From assembly GCA_944385795.1 (NCBI GenBank), contig CALWYP010000032.1:1-55525 (forward strand): 55,525 bases of DNA, given 5' to 3'. This DNA comes from an uncultured Oscillospiraceae bacterium. GTDB lineage: Bacteria > Bacillota > Clostridia > Oscillospirales > Oscillospiraceae. Below the pieces are notes generated by a model that saw only the letters and a list, made by a program, of their open reading frames with translations, was not told where the DNA came from and did no database searches. Position 1 is the stretch's first letter; every line of letters starts with the position of its first letter. Below are positions 16,095 to 24,785 of the stretch, piece by piece. The position numbers and the translations under genes are program-made.

Positions 16095-17318
16095 TCAGCG
16101 GCGCGCGGCCATGCGCCGGTAGACCAGCGTGAGGGCGAGGCCCAGCACGGAGAGCGCCGCGGCAATCAGGAAGGCGTTCTGGTACGCGCCGGTGTCCTGG
16201 TAGACGCCGGACATGATGGTCGGGCCGAAGTAGCCGGCCAGCGCGAAGCCTATGAACATGATGCCGTAGTTGACGGAGTTGTTCTTGGAGCCGAAGCTGG
16301 CGGCGGTGAAGCTCGGGTACACGCCCATGAGCGAGCCGAAGCAGACGCCGGTGAGCGACATGCCCACATAGAAGAGCGCCGTCATGCCCTCGCGGCAGAA
16401 GTATAGCGCCGTGAGCGCGGCCGCAGCCACGGCGAAGACGAGCGAGAAGGTGCGGACATAGCCGATTTTATCGGAAATCACGCCGGAGCCGATGCGCCCG
16501 GCGGCGTTGAAGAGGGCGAGGACGGACACGACCACGGCGGCCTCGCCGCTCGTCATGCCCATCATGCCCTGCGCGACCGGGGAGGCCTGGGACACGGCCA
16601 TGAGCCCGGAGAAGGCGCCGCACAGCAGCATGAGAATCATCACATAGAAAACCCCGCTTGAGAGCATACCGCGCCAGTTCTTGTCCGCGGCGCCGGCGCC
16701 CGGGCCGGCGGCGGGAGGGGTCCAGCCCTCGGGCGCGAAGCCCGCGGGGCATTTGCTTATGAAGAACGCGCTGACGCAGATTATGGCCAGCATGACCGCG
16801 CCGAGGATGATGAAGGCGTAGGAGACGCCGAGCCCCGTTATGAGCGCGTTGCCGATGGGGGGTATCAGCACGGAACTGATGCCGTAGGAGGCCGTCGTGA
16901 GGCCCCCGGCCAGGCCCTTGCGGTCCGGGAAGAATTTTACGCTGTTGGAGACGGTGCAGCCGTACACCATGCCCATGCCGAGGCCGCAGAGCAGGCCGTA
17001 GCCGGCCATGAGCATTGCGAAGCTCGTCGCCAGGCCGCTGAGTATCATGCCCGCGCCGAACATGAGCCCGCCTATGAAAACGACCCATTTGGGCCCGAGC
17101 GTGTCGTTGAAATAGCCGCCGCTTATCATAGTGATGGGGCCGACGCCGTTGGCGACGGTGAAGACTAGGGAGATCTGGGCGACCTCACGGCCGGTTATCT
17201 CAAAGAGGCGCTCGGCCGCCGGGCCGGAGAAGATGCTCCAGGAGTATATGGAGCCGATGCAGATATTTACGAAGCAGCTTGCGGCTAGGATTATCCATCT
17301 TTTCTTGCTAAGGCTCAT
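16095..17318 (-). CDS. MFS transporter, oxalate/formate antiporter-like (OFA family)
   Basis: A 407-residue MFS carrier with about twelve helices. The family look comes from WSIFSGPAAERLFEITGREV after helix 1, SGGYFNDTLGPKWVVFIGG, and GYGLLCGLGMGMVYGCTVSN, typical of oxalate/formate (OFA) antiporters and monocarboxylate carriers. Start ATG 17318 was chosen for GGAGG 5 bp upstream; the frame extends eight codons further without an SD. It is the last gene of operon B and the third MFS gene of the regulon. A carboxylate substrate or product is likely, but the exact one cannot be read. Confidence 0.9.
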   Translation of the reverse strand: MSLSKKRWIILAASCFVNICIGSIYSWSIFSGPAAERLFEITGREVAQISLVFTVANGVGPITMISGGYFNDTLGPKWVVFIGGLMFGAGMILSGLATSFAMLMAGYGLLCGLGMGMVYGCTVSNSVKFFPDRKGLAGGLTTASYGISSVLIPPIGNALITGLGVSYAFIILGAVMLAIICVSAFFISKCPAGFAPEGWTPPAAGPGAGAADKNWRGMLSSGVFYVMILMLLCGAFSGLMAVSQASPVAQGMMGMTSGEAAVVVSVLALFNAAGRIGSGVISDKIGYVRTFSLVFAVAAAALTALYFCREGMTALFYVGMSLTGVCFGSLMGVYPSFTAASFGSKNNSVNYGIMFIGFALAGYFGPTIMSGVYQDTGAYQNAFLIAAALSVLGLALTLVYRRMAARR

Positions 17319-17340
17319 ACCGACCTCCGAATATGGCGGC

Positions 17341-17372
17341 ACGGAGCCGCGAGCCTGGACCCGCGGCTCCGT
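17341..17372 (-). other. Intercistronic 11-bp stem-loop
   Basis: Arms 17341-17351 and 17362-17372, between the flavoprotein and the OFA-type transporter of operon B. No T-run on either side, so probably an mRNA stability or processing element. Confidence 0.5.
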
Positions 17373-17403
17373 GCTGAAAGAAATATGACGAGAACGGAAG
17401 TAA

Positions 17404-18864
17404 TTACTCCTGGTCGAAGACGTAGTCGGCCGCGCGCTCGCCGGCCATACGCCCGGTGTTCACGGCGAAGCCCATGGTGTTGCCGGGCAGGTAGAACATG
17501 TAGGTGCCGTCGTAGGTCTCGTTGATGTCGGTGCCGGCGCCGTAGAAGCCCGGGATGGGCTTGTACTCGTCGGTGATGACCTGGAGCTTCCAGTTGGTCT
17601 TTATGCCGCCCAGGGAGCCGTAGGCGCCGCAGGTCTTGGCCAGGGCGTACCACTTCTTGCCGCGGTAGGCCTTGAGGTACTTGCGGGGCTTGCAGAAGTA
17701 GTCGTCGAAGTTGGCGTCGCAGGTGTCGTTGTACTCCTCAAGGGTCTCGAGGAAGTTCTGGACGTCGACGCCCATCTTCTCGGCCAGCTCCTCGGGGGAG
17801 TCGGCGATGCAGCAGTACTTGGGATAGTTCTCGGCGGCGTCGGCGATGCTCTCCTCGAAGTTCTCGGTCGGGTCGAAGTGGCGGACCTCGCTGGCGATGT
17901 CGAGGCCGTGCTTGCGGTAGTACTTGACCAGCTTGTCGTCAAGGATGTGCCAGACTATCTTGTCCTGCTGGTAGTCGGTGATCTTGAAGGCGATGGCGGT
18001 GTTCTGCATGACGCTCTCGTCGCAGATGCGGTAGCCGCTCTTGTTGACGACGAGGTTGCACTGGGTGAAGAGGTCCATGAAGTGGTAGGTCTGCATGGGC
18101 AGGAACTGGCCGTCTATGCCCTCCATCTCCATACGGCCGTGCTTGGCGCCGACTTCCCAGGCCATGCGTATGCCTTCGCCGACGACGTCGGGGCCGCAGA
18201 GCGGGAACATGTCGGTGCCGGTCTGGAAGCCGGCGTACTGGCGGACCATCTCGGGGTTCGCGCCGAAGCCGCCGGTGCAGACGATGACGGCCTTGCTCTC
18301 GAGCTCGTACTCCTCGCCGGTGGCGGTCTCGACGGCGTAGAGGCCGTGGACGCCGTTCTTGTCGCCGAGTATCTTCTTGACCGGGGTGCCGAAGTGGAAC
18401 TCGACGCCCAGCTCGACCGCGCGGTTATAGATGACCTTGGTCATGGAAGCCGCGGCACGGCCGCCGGGACGGGAGCCGTCGTCGGGCTGCACGACGTGCC
18501 AGGTCTGCTCGGAGTCGGGGGAGTAGCGCATCGGGCCGAAGAAGTTGACGCCCATGTCCTCGAGCCAGTCTATGGTGTCGCCGCTCTTCCAGTAGTATTC
18601 GCGCATGAGCCTCGCGTCGCTGTGCCAGTGGACGTAGTTCATGAAGGTGCGCCAGGCGTCCTCCTTGGTGATGCCTATCATGTGCTCCTTCTGCTGCCTA
18701 GATTCCAGGCCGAGGGGACCCATGCCCATGTTGGCGGTGCCGCCGGCGTTGGCGGCCTTTTCAAAGACGACGACGCTCGCGCCCTTCTCGGCGGCGGCGA
18801 CTGCGGCGCACAGGCCGGCGGGGCCGGCGGCGATGATGCCGATATCGGCAGTAAGTTTCTGCAT
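17404..18864 (-). CDS. FAD-dependent fumarate reductase/ketosteroid dehydrogenase-like flavoprotein
   Basis: A 486-residue soluble flavoprotein of the FAD_binding_2 (fumarate reductase, urocanate reductase, ketosteroid dehydrogenase) superfamily. Seen: an N-terminal Rossmann loop reading GIIAAGPAGLCAAVAAAEKG (an A replaces the first G of GxGxxG), FEKAANAGGTANM, the CTGGFGANPEMVRQY motif and the C-terminal FAD motif GFYGAGTDINETYDGTY. No heme or Tat signal is present, so electrons must come from partner proteins. Candidates are the Fe-S flavoproteins upstream in the operon. Probable role: cytoplasmic reduction of an activated C=C bond or the reverse oxidation. The substrate is unknown. Confidence 0.88.
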   Translation of the reverse strand: MQKLTADIGIIAAGPAGLCAAVAAAEKGASVVVFEKAANAGGTANMGMGPLGLESRQQKEHMIGITKEDAWRTFMNYVHWHSDARLMREYYWKSGDTIDWLEDMGVNFFGPMRYSPDSEQTWHVVQPDDGSRPGGRAAASMTKVIYNRAVELGVEFHFGTPVKKILGDKNGVHGLYAVETATGEEYELESKAVIVCTGGFGANPEMVRQYAGFQTGTDMFPLCGPDVVGEGIRMAWEVGAKHGRMEMEGIDGQFLPMQTYHFMDLFTQCNLVVNKSGYRICDESVMQNTAIAFKITDYQQDKIVWHILDDKLVKYYRKHGLDIASEVRHFDPTENFEESIADAAENYPKYCCIADSPEELAEKMGVDVQNFLETLEEYNDTCDANFDDYFCKPRKYLKAYRGKKWYALAKTCGAYGSLGGIKTNWKLQVITDEYKPIPGFYGAGTDINETYDGTYMFYLPGNTMGFAVNTGRMAGERAADYVFDQE

Positions 18865-18895
18865 AATTTTCCTCCTGCTTAATTAATCCCGAATC

Positions 18896-18923
18896 GGGCA
18901 GCCCGGCAACGGCCGGACTGCCC
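18896..18923 (-). other. Intercistronic stem-loop between MFS and flavoprotein genes
   Basis: GGGCAG/CTGCCC with inner CCGG/CCGG (18896-18923). No T-run follows on the minus strand. One of three hairpins of this kind in the two catabolic operons. Confidence 0.5.
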
Positions 18924-18944
18924 GTCGGTATTTTACTGTTTGTT

Positions 18945-20264
18945 TCAGGCCTTGATCTTGCCCTCGTCCATGAGCTTCTTGATGTCCTCATCGGTGCGTC
19001 CGACGAATTTCTCTTTGATGCAGGCGATGATGATCATGTCGATCACGGTGATGATGGCGAGCGCGAGATAAGCGGTGGAGTAGCCGCCGGGCAGGTCGGC
19101 GAGGGCGCTGACAAGGTAGGCGCCGAGGCCGGAGACCAGCTTGCTGATGACGAAGATGACGGTCCAGGCGTTGACGAAGTCGTAGCGGCCGTAGATGGAG
19201 CTGGTTATGGACATCGTCATGTTGTTGCCGGCGCTGGTGGAAGACATGGCCAGGCAGATGCCGACCACGACGGCCCAGCTGTACTGGTGCAGGAACGCGA
19301 CCATCAGGCAGCCGATGATCGCCGCGATGCTGACGAACCAGAGCGTGGCCTTCCTCGGGCCGTACTTGCCGTCGAGCACGCCGCCGAACCAGCTGAAGAC
19401 CAGGGCGGGCGGGAGGATGACGATGAGGAAGACGTTGATGTAGGCCGCGTCAAAGCCGAAGCTCAGCATGGCGGGGAAGACCTGGCCGTTGATGCCGCTG
19501 CCCATGAGGTTGACTATGCCGAAGCCGATACCGATGAGCCAGGCGTTGCGGTCGCAGAGCATCTTCTTGATGGTCCAGGGGCTGGAGGCCTTGTACTGCT
19601 GCGCGGCGGCGAGTATCTTGGCCTGCTCCTCGTGGTCGAAGTTGGAGTCGTTGTCGGGGAAAGCGTTCTCGTCCTCGGGGTAGTTGTGGATTATGGTCAT
19701 CGTGACGATGAGCATAATGGCATAGAGCGCCGCGGCAGCGTAGAAGTAGGAAGAGGCGCTGCCGAAGGTGTTGAGAAACCAGCCGAAAACGGCGTTGATG
19801 AACGTGAGGCTGATAACCAGGCCCATGGTGCAGATGCCCATGTACAGGCCCTTCTTCTTGGGGAACCAGTTGGAGCCGAGCAGCTGGATGCCGAAGCTGG
19901 TGACAAAGGCCATGGAGACGTAGTTGACGACGCAGGCCAGGGCGAACATGGCGAAGCTCTTCAGCGTGGCCATGATGACGCACATGATTATCTGGCCGAT
20001 GAAGCCTATTGCCATCATCTTCTTCGCGCCGAGCTTGTTGGCGAGCGCGCCGCAGACGATGACGGTGAGCATGCTGCACCAGGTGCCGATGGTGACCCAG
20101 AGGGCCATGTTGGTCCTGGGCCAGCTGTACAGGCCTTCGTAGTAGCCGTACAGCGAGTTCATGCTGTCGGTCAGTATACCGCCGAAGGAGTAGCACAGGA
20201 GTGCGAATATAACGACTTTCCAGCCTTTGGCTCCGAAGTCATGGGTTTTTAAGAATCCGTTCAT
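18945..20264 (-). CDS. MFS transporter (operon B)
   Basis: A 439-residue MFS protein with about twelve helices. It carries SMNSLYGYYEGLYSWPRTNM after the first helix, GALANKLGAKKMMAIGF in the 2-3 loop, a charged mid-loop with YPEDENAFPDND and WFGGVLDGKYGPRKAT in the second half. The ATG is preceded by AGGA. It is only distantly similar to the other two MFS genes here. Its position between the Fe-S/flavin redox genes and the flavoprotein makes it the best candidate for import of the operon B substrate. Confidence 0.9.
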   Translation of the reverse strand: MNGFLKTHDFGAKGWKVVIFALLCYSFGGILTDSMNSLYGYYEGLYSWPRTNMALWVTIGTWCSMLTVIVCGALANKLGAKKMMAIGFIGQIIMCVIMATLKSFAMFALACVVNYVSMAFVTSFGIQLLGSNWFPKKKGLYMGICTMGLVISLTFINAVFGWFLNTFGSASSYFYAAAALYAIMLIVTMTIIHNYPEDENAFPDNDSNFDHEEQAKILAAAQQYKASSPWTIKKMLCDRNAWLIGIGFGIVNLMGSGINGQVFPAMLSFGFDAAYINVFLIVILPPALVFSWFGGVLDGKYGPRKATLWFVSIAAIIGCLMVAFLHQYSWAVVVGICLAMSSTSAGNNMTMSITSSIYGRYDFVNAWTVIFVISKLVSGLGAYLVSALADLPGGYSTAYLALAIITVIDMIIIACIKEKFVGRTDEDIKKLMDEGKIKA

Positions 20265-20337
20265 TTAATTAATCCTCGCCTTCTTTTAATATGGCTGCGG
20301 AATTTTTTTGCCGCGCAGTTGGATCTGTGCCGGGGAT

Positions 20338-21312
20338 TTACCTTTCGGGCTTGGTGGAGGGGATCTCCTTCATCATCTCGCGCGCCCAGGCGTCGGCCTC
20401 CTTGCGCTCCTCGGGGGTCGGGTAGCGCTTCGGCTGGCCGGGCATCGGCTTGCCCTTGCCGAGCAGGTCGAGATAGTGGATCTCGCGGCCCGTGTCGGTG
20501 AGGTGGGAGGTCTCGATGGCCTCGTCGGTGAAGTGGGCGACGGCCTTGCCGTCCTTTATCTCCATCTTGCCTATCATGCCGCAGAGGGCGCAGGTGCACT
20601 CGTCGGTGCCCGGGGTCATGAGCATGACGTTGTTGTGGCAGACGGGGCAGAGGCTGTCGGGGCCGTTGTAGTACTGCTCCTCGAAGGGGAGCTGGGCCAT
20701 CTTGGCGAGGTGGCGGCCCATGGCCTTCATGCGCTCGACGCGGTCCTCATAGCAGAGTATGCCGCGGTTCCAGTTGAACTGCTCGCGGTCGACGACCTTG
20801 AGGCCGAGGCAGATGGCGGGGATGCCGAGGATGGGGAAGCCCATGTAGGACCATTCGCTGCCGCCCAGGCCGAAGAAGGCCGCGGGCCTATGGGTGAAGT
20901 AACGCGGGTCGTAAACCGGGTCGATGCCGGCCTCGACGCGGGCGTCGTAGATGTGCTTGATGAACGCGACGTCGTGGGAGGGGCCGAAGCGGTCGCACAT
21001 GGCCTTGTAGGCGGCCGGGGGGGACTGCTCGTACATCGGGGCGCCGAAGAGCAGGGCGTCGCTGGAGCAGATCTGCTCGTCGAGCCACTCCATGTCGTCG
21101 TCGTGCTGCGGGCAGGGGGTGAGGTTCAGGGGCTCGCGCAGCCTGCGGCTGCAGACGCCGCAGCCTATGCAGGGCTTGATGGTCAGGTCGCCGAGGTTGA
21201 TGAGCTCGACGTCGCAGCCCTCTTCCTTGGCCGCCATCAGCGCCACGCGGGCGGCGCGCTCGGTCTCGCCGTTCTTACGGCCGCAAACGATTGCCAATAC
21301 TTTCTTTTTCAT
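20338..21312 (-). CDS. Flavodoxin-fold (NADPH-dependent FMN reductase-type) iron-sulfur oxidoreductase
   Basis: A 324-residue protein. The N-terminal 200 residues are of the NADPH-dependent FMN reductase/iron-sulfur flavoprotein type: MKKKVLAIVCGRKNGETERA at the phosphate loop, a four-Cys cluster CIGCGVCSRR plus a later Cys, and LLFGAPMYEQSPPAAYKAMCDRFGP. The C-terminal part (about 220-275) adds a zinc-ribbon-like CPVC...CALCG pair. Likely an FMN plus 4Fe-4S electron carrier between the upstream Nuo-like proteins and the reductase at 17404. The C-terminal ribbon extension is unusual for this family. Confidence 0.85.
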   Translation of the reverse strand: MKKKVLAIVCGRKNGETERAARVALMAAKEEGCDVELINLGDLTIKPCIGCGVCSRRLREPLNLTPCPQHDDDMEWLDEQICSSDALLFGAPMYEQSPPAAYKAMCDRFGPSHDVAFIKHIYDARVEAGIDPVYDPRYFTHRPAAFFGLGGSEWSYMGFPILGIPAICLGLKVVDREQFNWNRGILCYEDRVERMKAMGRHLAKMAQLPFEEQYYNGPDSLCPVCHNNVMLMTPGTDECTCALCGMIGKMEIKDGKAVAHFTDEAIETSHLTDTGREIHYLDLLGKGKPMPGQPKRYPTPEERKEADAWAREMMKEIPSTKPER

Positions 21313-21369
21313 TTCTTCGCCTTCTTTTCTTAGATTTAAAAGACAGCCTTGCTATCTTGAGGTACAGGT

Positions 21370-22260
21370 TTACTTGCCCTTCCAGGCGCCGACCCTTGTG
21401 AGGCGCTCGGGGGTGCGCGGCTTGACCGCGCCGGCCATGACGATCGCGCCCTCCTCGCAGGCGTCCATGCAGGCGCCGCACTTGACGCATTCGTCGTTGT
21501 CTATCATGTAGATGAAGCCCTTCTTGCCCTCGATGGCGTCCTCGTCGCACTCGTCGGCGCAGTCGCCGCAGCCGATGCACTTGGAGCCGAGTATGTGGTA
21601 GGTCACATAGGCGCGGCAGACGGCCGCGTCGCAGCGCTTCCTCTTGATGTGGTCGTCGAACTCGCCCCTGAAGCCGTTCACCGCGCTGAGCACCAGCGCG
21701 CCGGCGGCCCGGCCCAGCTCGCAGTAGGACGCCTCGCTCATCGCCTCGGCGACCTCGGTCATAAGCGTCACGTCCTCGGCGCTGCCCTTGCCGGACACGG
21801 AGGCGTTGAGCGCGTAGAGCACCTGCTTGATGCCCTCGCGGCAGAAGACGCAGCGGCCGCAGCTCTCCGCGCGCAGCCCGCCGAGCAGGCTCTGGAGATA
21901 GTTCAGCACGCAGGTCTCGCCGCCGCAGACCCGTATTTCGGTGGAGCCCCAGGCGGCGTGGCCGCTTACCGCTTCGCCCAGCTTCGTCTGGGCCAGGTCG
22001 TCCGCCTTGACGAAGACGCCGAGCGGCAGGCCGACGTGGACCAGCTTCACCTTGCCGCCGAAGCCGGAGGCCTCGACGACCTTGTCCAGCGTGTCCTCCG
22101 GGGAGAAGGAGGCGGACTTTTCGCCCTCGGGCGTCCGCAGCAGCACGGAGATGGCGCCCTTGGCGCTCTGGACGCCGATATCGTCGGCTATCTCCTCAAG
22201 CGCGTGCTTGGGCTCCTCGGCGATTATGGATTCAAACCCGTCTTTTTTTCTGTATCTCAT
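21370..22260 (-). CDS. NuoF-like iron-sulfur protein lacking the FMN/NADH domain, with ferredoxin tail
   Basis: A 296-residue protein starting at ATG 22260, overlapping the previous stop (ATGA). It contains an SLBB-type stretch (KVKLVHVGLPLGVFVKADDL), then the NuoF 4Fe-4S domain with ESCGRCVFCREGIKQ plus a later Cys, then a two-cluster ferredoxin, CIGCGDCADECDEDAI and CVKCGACMDACEEGAI. The FMN/NADH-binding part of NuoF (GRGGAGFPTG region) is absent. It probably receives electrons from the adjacent FAD/NAD(P) protein rather than directly from NADH. Frame extension upstream of 22260 overlaps the neighbour and is rejected. Confidence 0.88.
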   Translation of the reverse strand: MRYRKKDGFESIIAEEPKHALEEIADDIGVQSAKGAISVLLRTPEGEKSASFSPEDTLDKVVEASGFGGKVKLVHVGLPLGVFVKADDLAQTKLGEAVSGHAAWGSTEIRVCGGETCVLNYLQSLLGGLRAESCGRCVFCREGIKQVLYALNASVSGKGSAEDVTLMTEVAEAMSEASYCELGRAAGALVLSAVNGFRGEFDDHIKRKRCDAAVCRAYVTYHILGSKCIGCGDCADECDEDAIEGKKGFIYMIDNDECVKCGACMDACEEGAIVMAGAVKPRTPERLTRVGAWKGK

Positions 22261-24377
22261 GCTTCCTCCCTGCCTTCGCCCGCAAAGCTGCTCCAAAGCC
22301 GCTGCTTGCAGATCTGCGTGCGCAGGTCGCACTGCAGGCAGCGCCCGGCCTCAAACCTGGCCGCGTCCTCGGCAAAGCAGCTCTCAACCGGCTGCATGTT
22401 GCGCACGCGCCCGCCCGGCTCCTGCGCCTCGGGCCTGAGCCGCATAAGGCTGCAGAAGCCCTGGTATTCCCCGATCTCCTTGGGCAGCGGCTCGTCCGGG
22501 GCCAGCTTCTCGGAGATGTCCCCGTCGCCGCCGAGGAAGAGGTCCACCGCGGAGGCGGCCTTCTTGCCGCCCGCGACGGCCTCGATGACGTTCCTGGTGC
22601 CGGTTACGGCGTCGCCGGCGGCGAACACGCCCGGCTCGCTGCAGCGCTGGTCCCCGTCGACCTCGAAGTACGCGCCGCGCTTGAGCGCCACGCCAAAGGC
22701 GTCCGCCCCGGCGGGCTTCTGGCCTACGGCGAAGATGACGTTGTCCACGGCTATCGTCTCGAGGGAGTCCGGCTCCTTCTCGATGACCGCGGCGCCGTTG
22801 GCGTCGAAGCTGAAGGACTTGACCTTCTCGAGAGTCATGCCTGTGACGTGCCCGTCGCCCTCTATGCGCACGAAGCTGCGGCCCGGGTGTATCAGCACGC
22901 CCTCCTCGAGGGCCTCGGCTATCTCCTCCGGCCGCGCCGTCATGACGTCGCGGGCCTCGAGGCAGGCGACATGCACCTCCTCGGCGCCCAGGCGGAGGGC
23001 CAGGCGGGCGCAGTCGAAGGCGACGTCGCCGCCGCCGGCGACTAGCACGCGCTTGCCTACCGGCATGGGCTCGTCAAGGCGTGCCGCGCGCAGGAAGTCT
23101 ACGCTCCTGTAAACGCCCTCGTTGCCGCTCCCGTCGAGGGGCAGGGCGGAGGCGGCGTGCGTGCCTATGGCCAGCACCACCGCGTCGTAGCCGGCGGCCT
23201 TCAGCTCGGCGGCGCTGGTCACGCGCTCGCCGGTCTTGATCTCTACGCCGACCTCCTGTATGTCGGCTATCTCCTTGCGCACCACGTCGCGCGGCACGCG
23301 GTATTCGGGTATGCCGTAACGGGTCATGCCGCCGGCCTCGGGCAGGGCCTCGAAGACGGTGACGCTGTGCCCCTGCTTGGCGAGGTAGTAGGCGCTCGTC
23401 AGGCCAGCGGGGCCGCCGCCGACGACGGCTACGCGCTTGCCGGTGGGGGGCAGCTGCTTGCGCCTGGCCTTCCAGGCGTCGCTGCCATAGGTCGCGGCGA
23501 AGCGCTTGATGTTGCGGATGGAGACGGGCTCGCTCACAAACTCGCGGCGGCAGGCCGTCTCGCAGGGGTGCATACACACATAGCCGAGCAGCTTCGGGAA
23601 CGGCACGGCCTCGCGTATGACGGCGAGGGCGTCGTCATAGCGCCCCTCCTTGACGTAGCGCAGGTAGCGCGGCACGTCGGTGTGGGCCGGGCAGGTGGCG
23701 CGGCAGGGCACAAGCTCGTCGGCGGGCGCGGTGCCCTCGGGCAGACGGAAGGTCTCCGGCTTGTCCTGGAGCGCGCCGGTGGGGCAGACGGCCACGCAGG
23801 CCGTGCAGTAGCGGCACATGTCCGTCTCGGTGAGGGTGAGGTCGTTCTCAACCACGACGTCGCCGTTCTTATCCCTGTGGTAGTCCAGCGCGTTGGCCTT
23901 GCGCAGGGCGCGGCAGGCGCGCACGCAGCGCCCGCACTTTATGCAGCGCGCCATGTCGCGCACGAAGAGGGGGTTGCCGGTCTCCTTGCGCATGATCTGG
24001 CCCGTGCTGCGCATCCTGCCTCCGGTGACGCCAAGGTACTGGAGCATGGACTGAAGCGGGCAGCTGCCGAATTTGGGGCAGCCGCTGCAATCGTTGGGGT
24101 GCTCCGCCAGCATGAGCTCGAGGGAGAGGCGGCGGAGGCGGTCGATGTGTTCGCTCGTCGTCTTCACGACCATGCCTTCGCGGACTATGGTCGAGCAGGA
24201 CTCCTGCGGCCCGTCCTCGCCCTCTATCTCCACAAGGCAGAGGCGGCAGGCGCCGTAGGGCATAAGGTCGGGGTGGTGGCAGAGGTTCGGGATGAATATC
24301 CCCGCGTCAAGGGCGGCGTCCAGGACGCTCTGGCCCTCCTTGGCGGATATCACCTTTCCGTCTACGGTAATTTGCAT
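22257..24377 (-). CDS. NuoG-like Fe-S domain fused to GltD-like FAD/NAD(P) oxidoreductase
   Basis: A 706-residue fusion. In order: a [2Fe-2S] ferredoxin domain (about 1-80, NLCHHPDLMPYGACRLC), the NuoG Cys box EHPNDCSGCPKFGSC, two 4Fe-4S clusters (CIKCGRCVRAC, CRYCTACVAVC), the GltD-type N-terminal Cys domain, FAD loop GGGPAGLTSAYYLAKQG, NAD(P) loop GGGDVAFDCARLA and a C-terminal FAD segment with GVFAAGDAVTGTRN. It should take electrons from NAD(P)H and pass them through Fe-S clusters, possibly to the reduced NuoF-like partner and the flavoproteins downstream. The start is ATG 24377 with AAGGAAGG; a TTG nine codons earlier is the alternative. First gene of operon B. Confidence 0.88.
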   Translation of the reverse strand: MQITVDGKVISAKEGQSVLDAALDAGIFIPNLCHHPDLMPYGACRLCLVEIEGEDGPQESCSTIVREGMVVKTTSEHIDRLRRLSLELMLAEHPNDCSGCPKFGSCPLQSMLQYLGVTGGRMRSTGQIMRKETGNPLFVRDMARCIKCGRCVRACRALRKANALDYHRDKNGDVVVENDLTLTETDMCRYCTACVAVCPTGALQDKPETFRLPEGTAPADELVPCRATCPAHTDVPRYLRYVKEGRYDDALAVIREAVPFPKLLGYVCMHPCETACRREFVSEPVSIRNIKRFAATYGSDAWKARRKQLPPTGKRVAVVGGGPAGLTSAYYLAKQGHSVTVFEALPEAGGMTRYGIPEYRVPRDVVRKEIADIQEVGVEIKTGERVTSAAELKAAGYDAVVLAIGTHAASALPLDGSGNEGVYRSVDFLRAARLDEPMPVGKRVLVAGGGDVAFDCARLALRLGAEEVHVACLEARDVMTARPEEIAEALEEGVLIHPGRSFVRIEGDGHVTGMTLEKVKSFSFDANGAAVIEKEPDSLETIAVDNVIFAVGQKPAGADAFGVALKRGAYFEVDGDQRCSEPGVFAAGDAVTGTRNVIEAVAGGKKAASAVDLFLGGDGDISEKLAPDEPLPKEIGEYQGFCSLMRLRPEAQEPGGRVRNMQPVESCFAEDAARFEAGRCLQCDLRTQICKQRLWSSFAGEGREEA

Positions 24378-24432
24378 AGGCAGCGCACCTTCCTTTTGCA
24401 ACAAAGCTGGATGTGTTCATGATTTGTCAAGA

Positions 24433-24461
24433 ATGATATAGCTTTAACAACGGCGCTACAA
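24433..24461 (-). promoter_or_regulatory. Probable promoter of operon B
   Basis: Minus strand: weak -35 TTGTAG (24456-24461), 17 bp, -10 TATCAT (24433-24438), 56 bp before the ATG. The poor -35 suggests an activator. The shared palindrome at 24502-24517 is 40 bp upstream of the -35, nearly identical to operon A. Confidence 0.5.
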
Positions 24462-24501
24462 TGTGTGACCGACTTATTATTTATGACGAAAAACTGAAAT
24501 A

Positions 24502-24517
24502 TTGTGTCCGCATACAA
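24502..24517. promoter_or_regulatory. TTGTG-N6-TACAA palindrome upstream of operon B
   Basis: TTGTG (24502-24506), six bases, TACAA (24513-24517). It matches the operon A operator except for one arm base and has the same spacing to its promoter. Candidate binding site of the PucR-type regulator. Confidence 0.6.
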
Positions 24518-24727
24518 CCCGCCCAAGTGTTGAATAATTTAGTATGTGAGATTTCACAGTTTTGGCCGGGCGAAATTTTACGCGCGTAATGAAAAGGGAA
24601 ACAGTGGAAGCCATCGGACATGACAAAATTGATGAATATAGATGAATAATTTTAATGATTGCCGGTTATTGTTACTGATTTCAGGGCAAAATAACCTGTT
24701 TAAGGATATGCCGCCGCACAATTTGCG

Positions 24728-24743
24728 TTGTGCGAACGCACAA
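24728..24743. promoter_or_regulatory. Second TTGTG-N6-CACAA palindrome
   Basis: Perfect arms TTGTGCG/CGCACAA (24728-24734/24737-24743). An extra inverted half-site GCACAA lies at 24716-24721, so three half-sites occur in 28 bp. It lies 226 bp from the operon B proximal site and about 200 bp upstream of the plus-strand promoter at 24943. It could be a distal site or could serve the other direction. Confidence 0.5.
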
Positions 24744-24785
24744 TAAAAGCGGGCGAAAGAGCCAATTATTGCCGCGGCATATGGG

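Noticed and set aside
24421..24760. Small genes in the 24.4-25.0 kb gap
   Set aside because: Short AT-rich frames without SD or conserved features; the stretch is better explained as regulatory DNA.
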